Part shown: in pieces, positions 9,326 to 18,875 of the stretch
Layout: each line of letters starts with the position of its first letter
How positions within the stretch are numbered: position 1 is the stretch's first letter
DNA from: Penium margaritaceum
Lineage: Eukaryota; Streptophyta; Zygnematophyceae; Desmidiales; Peniaceae
Direction: 5' to 3'
NCBI GenBank assembly: GCA_023375785.1
Contig: SZWC01004765.1
Span: forward strand, 52,297-85,950
Length of the DNA: 33,654 nucleotides
Notes under the pieces: model-generated
The model's database searches: none
Told to the model about the DNA's origin: nothing
What the model saw: the letters and a program-made list of their open reading frames with translations, nothing else
Position numbers and translations under genes: made by a program

Positions 9326-10228
9326 TGCCACTGGCCTGATGCATGCAATAATGGGAAACGGCCCAAACCACTTCGGTAGAATTTTTTACGCCGTTGGCGA
9401 AGATTCTTAGTGCTAAGCAACACTTTTTCACCGATATCAAACGAGACCTCACGGTGACTTTTGTGAGCATATGTCTTTTGTCGTCGTTGAGCAGCTTGAA
9501 GGTGACCCTTTACCTCTTGTAACAAAGAGTTTATGCGCTTGACAAAGGCTTGAGTAGAAGGAACCTATCATCTTGTAACCCAACTCTTCACCAATGAAGA
9601 GGATGCAAGGCACCACTTGATGCCGACCATTTTTCAATGGAAACAGTGTGAACTGTGTAGACTCGTTCACCAAGTTATTTACCGTAAACTCTGCTAGCAT
9701 TAGGAATTCATCCCATTCATTCATGGTAGGGTCCACATACATGCGGAGCATTTGTTCCAGAGTGTGGTTCATATACTCCGTTTGTCCATCACTTTGAGGG
9801 CATGACATTTACGACGCGTTGTCAAAGTACTCATGCATCTCTTGCCAAAACTTACTAGCGCATTTTCTATCTCGATCAGAGATAATGCGCAATGGCAAGC
9901 TGTGGTAGTTTACGACACCCTCAAAGAAGGAAAAGTGGTCTCCTCTACATTCACATTAGTGGTTATAGGGATGAAGTGTGTCATTTTCGTCAGAAGATCC
10001 ACAACCACTAGTATTGCATTGTGGCCACTGATTGTGTCAGGAAGACAAGTAATGAATTCCATGCTGACGCACTCCCATGGAGTCTCAAGAATGGGAAGCA
10101 GTTGGAGGAGTCCAACAAGCTCCTTGTTGCTATCCTTATTCCAAAGTCATGGTTCGCATGTCATGGAATGTTATGGACATTGACACTCCTTGCCACCAAT
10201 AGTGGTCCGAGAGTGTATGTCCGGTCTT
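9326..10228 (-). pseudogene. Ty3/gypsy integrase core and C-terminal part
   Basis: Read from 10200 down: PWECVSMEFITCLPDTISGH, then NAILVVVDLLTKMTHFIP, then IISDRDRKCASKFWQEMHEY. After a stop come SCPQSDGQTEYMNHTLEQML and WDEFLMLAEFTVNN. These match the DDE integrase fold: the second Asp (ISDRD) and the Glu (QTEY) are present. The first catalytic position, normally SMDFI, is Glu here (codon at 10057-10059). A C-terminal stretch (9298-9525: SFDIGEKVLLSTKNL, the usual F-VGD-VLLSTKNL) follows after a frameshift. The enzyme would insert element cDNA into the genome; this copy is dead. Confidence 0.88.
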
Positions 10229-10560
10229 TCAAGGTCCCACATGACCTGCGACCGGCGGTTCGTAGAACTGGAAGATAATCTTCGCTTGAAAATCCCCCGA
10301 CTCCAGCACAACAACATGTTCTCCTTGCCAAAAGATTCTAGTGGCTTCCACCAATCTGTACTTGTCTAGATTGCAAGATTCTTGAAACCAAGAATCCACA
10401 CAGTATCCCATTTGGATCCTGTTTACAAAACCATAGTAGTGGATAACATCTTGAGGTGGTTGCCGCAGGGGTTCAGGGCAATGTGGTATTTGCACAATTG
10501 TTGTTGCAATGGCCATCAACCTCGGTGGTTGCCTTAATTTCCACAAGTTGTCAGCTTAGT
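10229..10560 (-). pseudogene. Region before integrase with relic H2C2 zinc-binding module
   Basis: The minus frame 10546-10229 ends IIFQFYEPPVAGHVGP and, after a stop, KTGHTLSDHYWWQG. This is the H-GH-G--KT---L---YWW module that precedes gypsy integrases. The following Cys-x2-Cys pair of the module is not clear. Upstream residues link RNase H to integrase and are poorly conserved. Confidence 0.7.
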
Positions 10561-11054
10561 GGGTCGGCCACGTTGATGCGTCCTAGCCGTTATTCCCATG
10601 TGAACAAGAATCGACTCAGGTGTTTGCTCCAACCCGCTTGTTGTCTTGACAGGTTCAGTTGCATTGGAAAAAATACCAATGGGTCATGGTCGGTCACGAC
10701 CGTCAAGCCCCATTCAGCACCCTTGAGGTAGAAATGCTACATCTTGAAAGCATGTACTACGGTAAGGAGCTCTTGATCCCCACTCGTGTAATGCGTTTCT
10801 GAGGGAATGAGCTTTCAGCTCTCACACGCAACTGAGTGACCGTTCTACATGAGGACAAATCCAAGTCCTACTACCGACACATCACATTGAACCTTCCACG
10901 GTTGCGATACATCTAGAAGAGTTAAGGCGGGTGCTATGTAGCGAAGCTCTTTGACTTTGAGAAATGCGTTCTTGCAATCAGATGTCCATTCCCAATGTAT
11001 GTCTTTTTGCGTGAGCCTGGTTACCGGTGCTACCATGGTAAAAAACCCTTGCAT
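10561..11054 (-). pseudogene. Ty3/gypsy RNase H relic
   Basis: From 11054 down: VAPVTRLTQKDIHWEWTSDC, then PWKVQCDVSVVGLGFVLM, stop, NGHSVACES, KLIPSETHYTSGDQELLTVV and LTVVTDHDPLVFF, then RQQAGWSKHLSRFLF. This is the tether and RNase H of gypsy elements (usual pattern F-V-TDAS--G-GAVL, K-LS--E--Y---D-ELLAVV, V-TDHQPL). The Asp of CDV and the Asp of TDHDPL are kept. Several in-frame stops interrupt it. Confidence 0.88.
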
Positions 11055-11482
11055 AAATAGTCGTAAGTATTTTGCAAGGCCAAGGAAAGACGGAATCTGT
11101 CCAACATATTCTGGGCGTGGCTAGTCCACCACGGCTTGGACCTTTCATGGGTCAACACGGAGGCCATCCTTGCCGACGATGTGTCCAAGGTATACGAGCT
11201 CATCTTTTGCAAACTTGCACTTGCGCAATTTTGTATGGAACTTCTGTTCCCAAAGGATTGTGAGGACTTTGCGCAAGTGTTCTATGTGCTCTTCTATAGA
11301 TTAGGAGAAAACTATGATTTCATCCAGGTAAACCAAGACAAACTGACTGGGTTGCTTGGCAAAAATATAGTTTATTTCTCCTTGGAAGGATGCCTGGGCG
11401 TTTGTTAGCCCAAAGCATAACACTCGCAAGTGATAGTGTCCCATGTGTATTTGAAACGCAATTTTGGGCATATCATCTTCCG
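11055..11482 (-). pseudogene. Ty3/gypsy reverse transcriptase, C-terminal half
   Basis: Minus frame from 11482: EDDMPKIAFQIHMGHYHLRV, then LCFGLTNAQASFQ, then QFVLVYLDEIIVFS and a stop, then HLRKVLTILWEQKFHTKLRK, CKFAKDELVYLGHIVGKDGL and, after another stop, PRPEYVGQIPSFLGLAKYLR. The polymerase motif that should read YLDD is YLDE (minus strand of 11316-11330), so a metal-binding aspartate is replaced. The first half of RT lies beyond a 402-bp insertion. Confidence 0.9.
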
Positions 11483-11491
11483 TGATACCCT

Positions 11492-11893
11492 ATTGATTTT
11501 GTAGTTTGATATCAAATATTTAGTTGGGGTCAAAAAAGTCATTCATTTGGCTTCAAGCTAGATATTCTCCTCTTGAAAATGAATACATTTTGTTGTTTAT
11601 CCTAGTTCCGCTCGGCCCTCGAGGACCAAGCAAAAACCAAAACGCGATCGCGTGACCCCCAACGATCATGTGATCGCGTCATTTCCAGTGTCGGATGTGC
11701 ATTTATACCTGGAAATGCCACAACAAAATTTGAAATCGATTGCTTGGCAGCAAAAAAGAAATTTTACTACAACTTGAAGTAATTTTGTCTAATTAAAATA
11801 CAGGAAATTCATTGTTCCTAAGAGCGAATCAAAACTACAAGTGGTAAACTGTTTTGAAAGGCAAAATCATAAAGCATTGCGGTAAGGATTTCA
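11492..11893. mobile_element. 402-bp insertion in RT flanked by 9-bp direct repeats
   Basis: TGATACCCT occurs exactly at 11483-11491 and again at 11894-11902, on both sides of a 402-bp segment without RT sense. RT homology (DLSQGYH upstream, EDDMPKIAF downstream) stops and resumes at these points. There are no obvious terminal inverted repeats. Nine-base duplications are typical of Mutator-like elements, but without TIRs or transposase the class is inferred only. It holds a GC-rich core with GATCGCGT-type motifs and AT-rich flanks. Confidence 0.6.
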
Positions 11894-12256
11894 TGATACC
11901 CTTGAGAAAAATCCAAGGACAAAAACAACTTTGCCTCTTGGAGTTGGTCAAACTGGTCCTCAATCTGCAACAAAGGGAATCAACATTTCACCATCAGCTT
12001 CTTCAGCGAGCGGTAGTCCACGCACATGCATAAACCGCCATCTTTTTTTTCACAAAAAGGATCGGCGCACGGTACGGCGAGCTACTTGGCTCAATCCACC
12101 CCTTTGCAAGGTACTCTTTGATTTGGCCTTCGGCATCTTGCCTTTCCATTGGACTAAGGCGATACATGGGTCTTAATGGAGGAGTCACCACTGGTTGCAG
12201 CAGAATCGTGTCGGCCATGTGTCGTCCTGGTGGAAGCCCACATTTATGGTCAACCA
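11894..12256 (-). pseudogene. Ty3/gypsy reverse transcriptase, N-terminal part (body E2)
   Basis: Minus frame from 12256: VVDHKCGLPPGRHMADTILL, then TPPLRPMYRLSPMERQDAEG, then QIKEYLAKGWIEPSSSPYRA and PILFVKKK. After a frame change it reaches FLSLDFSQGYHEI. This is the standard gypsy entry block followed by the first catalytic-Asp motif (LDFSQGYH). It is homologous to 20345-20830 of body E3. It is interrupted at both ends by inserted DNA. Confidence 0.9.
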
Positions 12257-12739
12257 CCCCAAATGAACACACTGATAAACTAGTGTACAAAATCGGAGCA
12301 TATGTGGAGGATGTTTGGAGGAAATTTACTGCCATTAATAGGAATGGTTCATGGGAGTTTCGTGTATATCCTAAATACACATATATTTCTCTGTATATGA
12401 CCTTGGAAGTTTCATTGAACTTCCTTCAGGTTCTCATGTCATTTAATCTTTTTTATAATGATAAATACTTCTGCATTGTGAACAACGCACAGGTGAAACA
12501 AATACTAATTTTTCAATGTGACCCGTTTTCAGCTGCTCCATTATTAGTGTTATGCTTGGTTTACGTTACCATACCGATTTGAGTCGTCCTTTGTTCTCAT
12601 GTATTATTCAGGCCTTTGTTGTCAGGTGGCGGAGCATACCTAATTTGACTAATCGGGTCCAGATAATACACTCGACACTGAGTGTACAGGGCGATTTCGC
12701 CCACGAAGGAGGACCTCACCGACTTCGATGGGGAGGTCG

Positions 12740-12778
12740 CTCGCGTCTGACATCCGCATTGCCGATGTCAGACGCGAG
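12740..12778. repeat. Perfect 15-bp hairpin
   Basis: CTCGCGTCTGACATC (12740-12754) pairs perfectly with GATGTCAGACGCGAG (12764-12778) around a 9-nt loop. The core TGTCAGACG also occurs in the central hairpin of the 515-bp element. Confidence 0.9.
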
Positions 12779-13122
12779 GAGTCTCGTGAACAAACTGCAA
12801 CCAAACCCCCGTCGCTACACTGGCTAGTTCCCTTCATTTAAACACAACACCCGCCCTAACCCGGTAGTTCAACAACCAAATTACGGGGCTTGGGAGTTCT
12901 CCAAGGTGAACCCTTAAAACCTGTCGTTGATACTCCACCCCGAACTTCAAGCAAACCCCCAAGTTTGACAACAAGGTTGGGGTTTTATTAATTTATTCGC
13001 CTGGGCACCCGCCGGGCCTCGCAATCGCATGACCCGGCAGGTTCCCTTTCGTTTACCGAGGAAGGCGGCGATCACCAATACACAAGTTGCATTTTTCAAT
13101 ATCTATCCACAACACTCTCTGC

Positions 13123-13216
13123 TACACCACCCCAATACACTTTCGATATCAAGGGGGGGTATGAATAGCCCTCTCCCACCCACCTCCCAAAGTCGAAAGT
13201 GTATTGGAGTGGTGTA
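13123..13216. repeat. Inverted repeat, unit 1 (24-bp arms)
   Basis: 13123-13146 (starting TACACCACCCC) and 13193-13216 (ending GGAGTGGTGTA) are complementary at 23 of 24 positions around a 46-nt loop. Confidence 0.85.
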
Positions 13217-13579
13217 TCAAAGTCTATATCTGAGGGGTATCGACTTTTTCAACTTGTGTATTACAAGTGATGACCAAAGAAGTGTACACATGTTCATTAT
13301 CGATACACATGTACGATACACTTTACGATACACCCCCCCCCCCAATACACTTCACGTGTTTGGGGGGGGTGGCTTGCGCGATGGAACATTGGAATACATA
13401 AGTTCCAACACTTTGCATTTCCACGATACACCACAAGATACACTCCCCAGATACACTCGAGGTCCTTAGGGGGGGGTCCGCAATTGCAGCTCGGGGGCCT
13501 GTTAAGCACTGATTATGGACGGAAGCGATCGACAATACACAAGTTATATCTTTGAATTTCTATCTGTGACACTCTCCGC

Positions 13580-13672
13580 TACACCACCCCGATACACTTT
13601 TGACATGGAGGGGGGTGTGGATAGCCCTCACCTCCCCCTCCCCCCAAGTCGAAAGTGTATTGGGGTGGTGTA
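13580..13672. repeat. Inverted repeat, unit 2 (24-bp arms)
   Basis: 13580-13603 pairs with 13649-13672 at 22 of 24 positions. It is the equivalent of the hairpin in unit 1, so the fold was present before or conserved after the tandem duplication. Confidence 0.85.
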
Positions 13673-14309
13673 TCTGAGTGTGTATGGTAGGGGTATCGAA
13701 TATGCCAACTTGTGTACCATAAGTGATGACCAAAGAAATGTACACATGTTCAATATCGATAAAGATCTATGATAAAGATCTATGATATGCCCCTCCAATA
13801 CACTCCACATTTTTGGGGGGGCCGAGATGGAACATTAGAATACACAAGTACCAACACTTCGCATTTCTGCAATACACCACTAGATACACCCCCCAGATAC
13901 ACTCGAGGTACTTTGGGGGGGAGGGGCCACCACGGACTTTGTCAGGGTTGAGCAAATGACAAGCAAAATCTCAACTAGGGTGTTTTGAGGTATGAAATAC
14001 CTCGCAATGTCGCGATACGTTTTCGTCATACATGACGAGAGACCAATGTATCCACCATATCATGTAAGTACATAAGTAGGTTATCTAAGACATCTGAATA
14101 CACATAATTAAACAGACTTCACACACATAAGAAACCACGGTACAATTCAATAATTTTATCAATACAAAACATTCTTCCACTAGTTCAATGGTGTATTGCA
14201 AAGTGTATGCATGCATGTAAAGTACTAGGAACCTGAGGTATTGCATGTACCATATAGACAAATTCCATAGTGTATAAAAAATAGCACGATCAACCATTAC
14301 TCAAAGCCC

Positions 14310-15470
14310 AGCCGGCTGGTCTTGGAATAGATCCGAGAACTCCGCTAATAGAATTTTGATCTCTTGTGGCTTGTCTTCCTTCATGCCATCCTCCACTTTC
14401 TATAACTGTGCCAAGAAGTATCAACAACCTTGTCAAATACGTCTCTTGACTTGCATCACAGACAAGCTGGCATGGACTTTGAGTCGGGTTAGTGACAATT
14501 CTGTACTCGTAATCAATGTAAAGCGACGCTGACATTTTTTAGGGATCAAACACTTTGATTCAAAGCACATCAGCGCCTTATTTTCACATAGCTAGGGATC
14601 TTTTAGCACCACATCAAACTCATTAAGAAGGTTGAGTACCTTCAACGTGACACTCTATGTGTACCCTTGAATGCACCATTTCACTTTAGAGGTATCAATC
14701 GCAGGAACTGTATGATTGTCACAGACGACGGCTGTGCCATTTGATGCCTCGTACTTTAGGCCAACCTGCTTGATAAAGCCAAGGCTAACAAAGGATTCAT
14801 CTCATCCAGTTTGAACAATTGCATTCACGAGAGCACCTGCTAGGTGTCCTCTGAACTGCATTGTCATGTTACCTCCATGGTGCCGAGTGAACAGGCTCGA
14901 CGACGGCAAGCTGATTTTGTGATAAACACGGAAGCGGTACGTCGGTCGCCGCAAATCCCATGATTCACCCACTCGAGTCCACATCTTGCGGGAACGAGTA
15001 GATTTGGCGAGCACCTCCTAGTCCTTAAATCTGACAGGGTCAAAATTGTCAACCACGGATACCGCGAACGTGATTGAACTCACCAATCAAAGGGTACTTG
15101 CTTCAATCATTACACCCCACAACTCTTCCACAGTGGTTGGTTTTGCCACCACTAAGCATGTTTGATGCATATTATCCAAAAATACAAGGTTTAGTGGGCA
15201 ACGGCGGTCAGCAAGCGTAGAATGAGGCCCAAATAGAGGGGAAAAAACAATAGAGAAGTGTGAACTTGTGAAATATTCAAAATTTTAGACATCCTCATCT
15301 GAAAACATGAACCCACACTCGTGATCCAATTTCACCCCTGATTGGTCCCCATTAACGTCACTCAGGGGTGGGGAAAACCCGCACCACAGCCCTACCCGTT
15401 TCCACGGCTGAGTCCATTGCCACGAACACAACCCTTTCCACGGCCTTGTCCGTGGCCTCATGCTGTAACA
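14310..15470 (-). pseudogene. Ty3/gypsy protease region and linker to RT (body E2)
   Basis: Minus strand: a pre-protease segment (KMWTRVGESWDLRRPTYRFR, also present in body E3), then IVQTG, stop, DESFVSLGFIKQVGLKYEAS, then NGTAVV and HTVPAI. It matches the retroviral-type aspartic protease block D-[ST]-GA---SFVS. The catalytic Asp position reads Gln (QTG). The linker ends QEIKILLAEFSDLFQDQPAG before the 2.03-kb insertion. Stops and frameshifts are frequent; the region is only recognisable because the E3 copy aligns with it. Confidence 0.75.
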
Positions 15471-16278
15471 TCCCCACGAGATACTAATGTTGTGGCTGAT
15501 GCTGTGGCCTCTTGTCCACCACTAGCAGCCTCAGGGCACTGAGCCTTAAAGTGGCCCGGCAACATGGAGTTGTGGCGGATTCCGTCGCAAAAGGCTGTCT
15601 AATGTGGCCTGTCCGCAGCTCGTCATTGACGCAGCTGTGCTTGTGGTTTGGGGTCTTATGTCCGCCACTGTTATTGATTGGAGGGTTTGTAGGCTGCTTG
15701 CCCTTGGCCCGACCTTGCTACCCGGCTGTTCCTCCAGCGTCGCAACGTCTATGCGCATGTCGCTGCGTAACAGTACACACGCGTTTGGCCCTGCATTTGA
15801 AAACTGCTTCAGGTTCAACAAATACACTTCACCCATATAGTCTCGCAACGCCCTCCAACTCGTCCAATCCTAGCTAGTTGTTGCTGTGGTGGTCATTTCC
15901 TTCAGCTTCTTGCTGGCAAGACTGTCACACAAGTACTCTAATAGCATGCACACATGGGTACTTGAAGGTCTGATTCCCATCGCCCTCAGTGAAGCTTTCG
16001 GCTTCCTCCACGTGTGCGGTGTACTCGCTCAAGTAGGATTCGAGTGAGCTACCCAACTGCCAGAAGTCCTTGAACTTGTGAAAGGCGGATTGTGCCTCCT
16101 CGCGTTGGATGCACTTCTTACACATGATCGAGCAAAAGGCCTCCCATGGCATGGACTACCACTTGAGGTACGGTTGCTGCGCACCCCACTCCTTGACCAC
16201 ATAATTGAAGAGCTTGTTTTCGAGCCACATCGTGGCAAGGTCGCCCCATTGACTGATTGGTGCCTTGTGGACACGTAG
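15471..16278 (-). pseudogene. Chromovirus gag, C-terminal part (body E2)
   Basis: Minus frames give CIQREEAQSAFHKFKDFWQL and GSSLESYLSEYTAHVEEAES, the gag helical core, then after frame changes LRDYMGEVYLLNLKQFSNAG. A zinc-knuckle-like block CDGIRHNSMLPGHFKAQCPE ends the protein. In that block a Cys seen in body E3 is Ser. Gag packages the element RNA. The gene is cut at 16278 by the copia element; its N-terminal part resumes at about 18876. Confidence 0.8.
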
Positions 16279-17221
16279 TGTTGAAAAGTTGCCCCTCCGC
16301 ATGCCCAAGTGTGGCTACGGGAGGCGCTGACGAGCCGTCACTGAGAGGAAATTCCTTGCCAGTGGATCTAGCAGGTCGAGGATAGCTCGGATGCTAGAAG
16401 ATGTTATTGCCCTTAAAATTTGACAAGTTGCTGAATCCGGTGGAGGTTTTTTCACCAGATTCAAACACATATCAAGGGAGATATGGTCTTCCAAAGTTGG
16501 GGTATGCGCGGCGGCTCTGAGAGCCGGCCGCAACACGACTTCCAGTGCATAATGGACCAGACCGAGTACCAAAAGTACCATCTGGAGATTTTTCACGGGA
16601 AGGTCTGCCGAGACGTCCGATGGATAATCAACTGGATCCTGTAGTGCAGTTTGTTACTGAGGGACATAGCCAAAATCCAGGCTCGAAGTCCAAAACTCAG
16701 TAGTTCGTTTTGTTACTTGGGGACTTGGTCGAAATTCTAACTGTAGGTCCGGAGACAGGCTTCAAACCTCCTCACACTCCATCCCCAAAATCGACCCAAA
16801 AGTGAGGAAGGTACGTGGAAACGGTACAAGTGACTCCTACACCATGTGTATTGGGATCTAGACCTTGGGAAAGGCGCTTTGCACGTGAAGAAAGGTGCCA
16901 CGACGTGTGCGCACCATGGAGGCGTAAGGCATTTTTGTGGTGGGTGAGACCTACGCTTTGGCAAAGCGTAACTTGGGCTACGCTTGGCCAAATTGTGCGC
17001 AGTTTGGTACGTTGAAAAGCTCATGCCTATAAATGTTCACATCATGTCCATGCTAAAGAACTAATGCAAAGTTATGTTATTCCCTTTGCAAAACTGATTG
17101 TCTCTTGATTCCTGCTCACATAATGTGAGGCAACCAGAAAGCTCAGGCTTAGTCTCAGATTCGCCCAAAACAGCAGGCATAAGCCATTAAAGACAATCAG
17201 ACGAACACCGGAACTGCACCA
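16279..17221 (+). repeat. Copia 5' LTR
   Basis: Aligns with the 3' LTR from TGTTGAAAAGTTGCCCCTC onward, including AAATTTGACAAGTTGCTGAAT, ATCAAGGGAGATATGG and CTTTGGCAAAGCGTAACTT. It carries a block of about 345 bp (about 16545-16890) that the other LTR lacks. Inside that block are two diverged tandem copies of a TTTTGTTACT-GGGGAC motif (about 16647 and 16711). The 3' border is near CCACA at 17219-17223. Confidence 0.8.
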
Positions 17222-17374
17222 CACGGGTTCTCTGACAAAGGGTTATGGACCCATGTGTTTGGTCGTCTCCAACGTTCACTTCTTTCGCAGTGCACAGGAT
17301 CGTCATCTTGGACGTCACTGTGAAATTCTGAGAACCCCGTCGCAGTAACAGCTGCGCATATGGCGTAGAAGGAG

Positions 17375-18262
17375 ATGCAACCCATTCAGAAGTATGCAGG
17401 CGGCCCAAGCTTTGGGCTATGGAGGTGGCACTTTGAGCTGTACCTCACACATAAGGGGCTACAGGATGTCATTTTGGGAAAGGAGGTGCTCATTCAAGCG
17501 ACTGCTGCGGACGCGGAAAAGCAGGCCTTAAAAAAGAAGAACACGGAGGCGCTCATGCTCTTGGTGTTTTGGACAGCCGAGACGCAGTGGGGCTACTTCC
17601 AAGGCTGCAAGGTGCCAACCGAAGCTTGGAAAAACCTCCGCGCCATCCACCAATCCAAGTTGCTTGCACACAAAATCTTTGTTATGAAGCGGCTCCTCAC
17701 GGTGAGAATCGAGGAGGGAGACGATGCCATCTTTGCTATGTAGCAGATTGAGTTTCTCGCCTCACACTGCAACGACGTGGGGTGTAAGATCGACACGCAA
17801 CTCCAGGCGATGGCTCTCCTCATGGCCGTACCTGATAGTTGGAGTCCACTCATCACCGTTCTCGGAAGATGGTCAAAGGAAAAGCTTACCTATGGCGCGG
17901 TCGCGGAGTACATTCGCAAACAGGTGTAGCACCGGAGCTGCGGGGAGTCCTCGTCTTCCTCATCAGCCCTCGTCACCAAAACATGTGGTCACGGAAGCGG
18001 GGGCAAAAGAAGCGGCGGAAGGGACGGCGGCAAGAAGGGTGCCCAAAAACGTGCGTGTAGCAACTGTAGCAAGGAGGGTCGTTTTGCTCGTGAGTGCCCA
18101 GAGGAGGCAAAGGCCAGCGACAAAAACACCAATGGCAGGTCGCTCCTCAACGGCAACAAGAACCACTTCCTCAAGAAGGCCGCCAAGCACTACCTGGATT
18201 CTGGGGCCGAGGAGCACACTCGAGTCAAGAAGAGTTACGGGCATGGCAGGTGCAAGGGGGAG
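17375..18262 (+). pseudogene. Copia gag fused to the start of protease
   Basis: One frame runs from ATG 17375 to the polypurine tract with only two stops (TAG at 17741 and 17927). It gives a UBN2-type copia gag: GPSFGLWRWHFELYL, then VFWTAETQWGYFQGC, TEAWKNLRAIHQSKL, MKRLLTVRIEEGDDAIFAM and IDTQLQAMALLMAVPDSW. After the second stop come a Ser/Gly/Lys-rich basic region and a zinc knuckle, CSNCSKEGRFARECPEE. The His of Cx2Cx4Hx4C is Arg. It then reads YLDSGAEEH, the start of copia protease (LDSGA--H), and stops being element-like at the polypurine tract. The coding sense is better kept than in the gypsy bodies, so it is a younger insertion. Confidence 0.85.
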
Positions 18263-18264
18263 AG
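18254..18264 (+). promoter_or_regulatory. Polypurine tract of the copia element
   Basis: AAGGGGGAGAG directly precedes the TG of the 3' LTR. This is the expected position of the plus-strand primer for reverse transcription. Confidence 0.8.
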
Positions 18265-18858
18265 TGTTGAAAATTTGCCCCTCTGCATGTCCAAGTGCGG
18301 CACCGGGAGGCGCTCATGAGCCGCCACTTAAAGGAAATTCCTCCCCAGTGGATTTAGCGGCTTGACGATTGCTCGAATGCTGAAATGTATTATTGCCCCA
18401 CAAATTTGACAAGTTGCTGAATCATGTGGAAGTTGTTTCAACAGAATCGAACAAGTATCAAGGGAGATATGGTCTTCCAAAGTTGGGATGTGCACGGCGG
18501 TTCTGAGAGCCAGCCACAACTCAACTTGCGCCACAATGTGTGTGCACCATGGAGGCGTTAGGCATTTTTTTGGTGGGTGAGACCTGCGCTTTGGCAAAGC
18601 GTAACTTTCGGCTACGCTTGGCCACATTGAACACCGTTTGGTGCGTTGGAAAGCTCATGAGTAGCCCTATAAATGTCTACATCATGTTGATGCTCAAAAA
18701 CTAACTCAAAATGATGTTCCCTTTGAAAAAATGACCGTCTCTACATTCCTGCTCACATAACGTGAGGCAAACAGAAAGCTCATGCTTAGTCTCATATTTG
18801 CCCAAAACAAAAGACGTAAACCACTAAAGACGATTAGAAAAACATTGAAACTATACCA
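18265..18858 (+). repeat. Copia 3' LTR (shorter version)
   Basis: Homologous to the 5' LTR from TGTTGAAAATTTGCCCCTC, but it jumps from the GAGAGCCAGCC block directly to TGTGTGCACCATGGAGGCG, omitting about 345 bp. It ends near TATACCACG (18853-18860), where sequence of the gypsy gag resumes within a few bases. Confidence 0.8.
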
Positions 18859-18875
18859 CGCAGATACTTTGGTAT

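Larger units (their letters stand above)
13076..13925. repeat. 457-bp tandem repeat, two units, rich in ATACAC motifs
   Basis: Unit 1 starts at CAATACACAAGTT (13076) and unit 2 at the same motif (13533). Corresponding landmarks follow in order: the CTACACCACCCC block, TAGCCCTC, AGTGATGACCAAAGAA, TGTACACATGTTCA, TGGAACATT, and GATACACTCGAGGT followed by a G run. Unit 2 ends about 13925; unit 1 has about 55 extra bases before unit 2 begins. [CG/CA]ATACAC motifs or their complement recur many times in each unit. G and C runs of seven or more occur repeatedly. No coding sense. Confidence 0.85.
12257..14287. mobile_element. 2.03-kb insertion flanked by near-identical 9-bp repeats
   Basis: GGTCAACCA at 12248-12256 and GATCAACCA at 14288-14296 (8 of 9 identical) flank this segment. 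The gypsy coding sense runs up to one copy (FSDLFQDQPAG upstream) and resumes at the other (VVDHK), so the 9-mer is a target-site duplication of inserted DNA. No clear terminal inverted repeats and no transposase are seen. Inside are AT-rich ends, a perfect 15-bp hairpin (12740-12778) and a 457-bp tandem repeat rich in ATACAC. A non-autonomous DNA transposon, possibly of Mutator type, is the most likely explanation. Confidence 0.6.
16279..18860 (+). mobile_element. Non-autonomous Ty1/copia element nested in gag
   Basis: Two directly repeated LTRs (16279-about 17221 and 18265-about 18858), both opening TGTTGAAAA, flank about 1.04 kb that encodes only gag and the first residues of protease. A polypurine tract, AAGGGGGAGAG, lies at 18254-18264, right against the 3' LTR. 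The pol region is absent. The element is inserted in the gag of body E2, whose sequence continues beyond it (compare 22680-22720 of body E3). The target duplication is not clear. It would depend on a partner element for RT and integrase. Confidence 0.82.

Noticed and set aside
13076..13925. Regular recurrence of ATACAC that could look like a CRISPR array
   Set aside because: Repeats are 6-8 bases, unevenly spaced and on both strands, the two units are themselves tandem copies, and the context is a eukaryotic retroelement.
16274..18875. A 5-bp target-site duplication around the copia element
   Set aside because: Candidate 5-mers on the two sides (such as CGTAG and GTATG) do not match well, and the 3' LTR border is uncertain.
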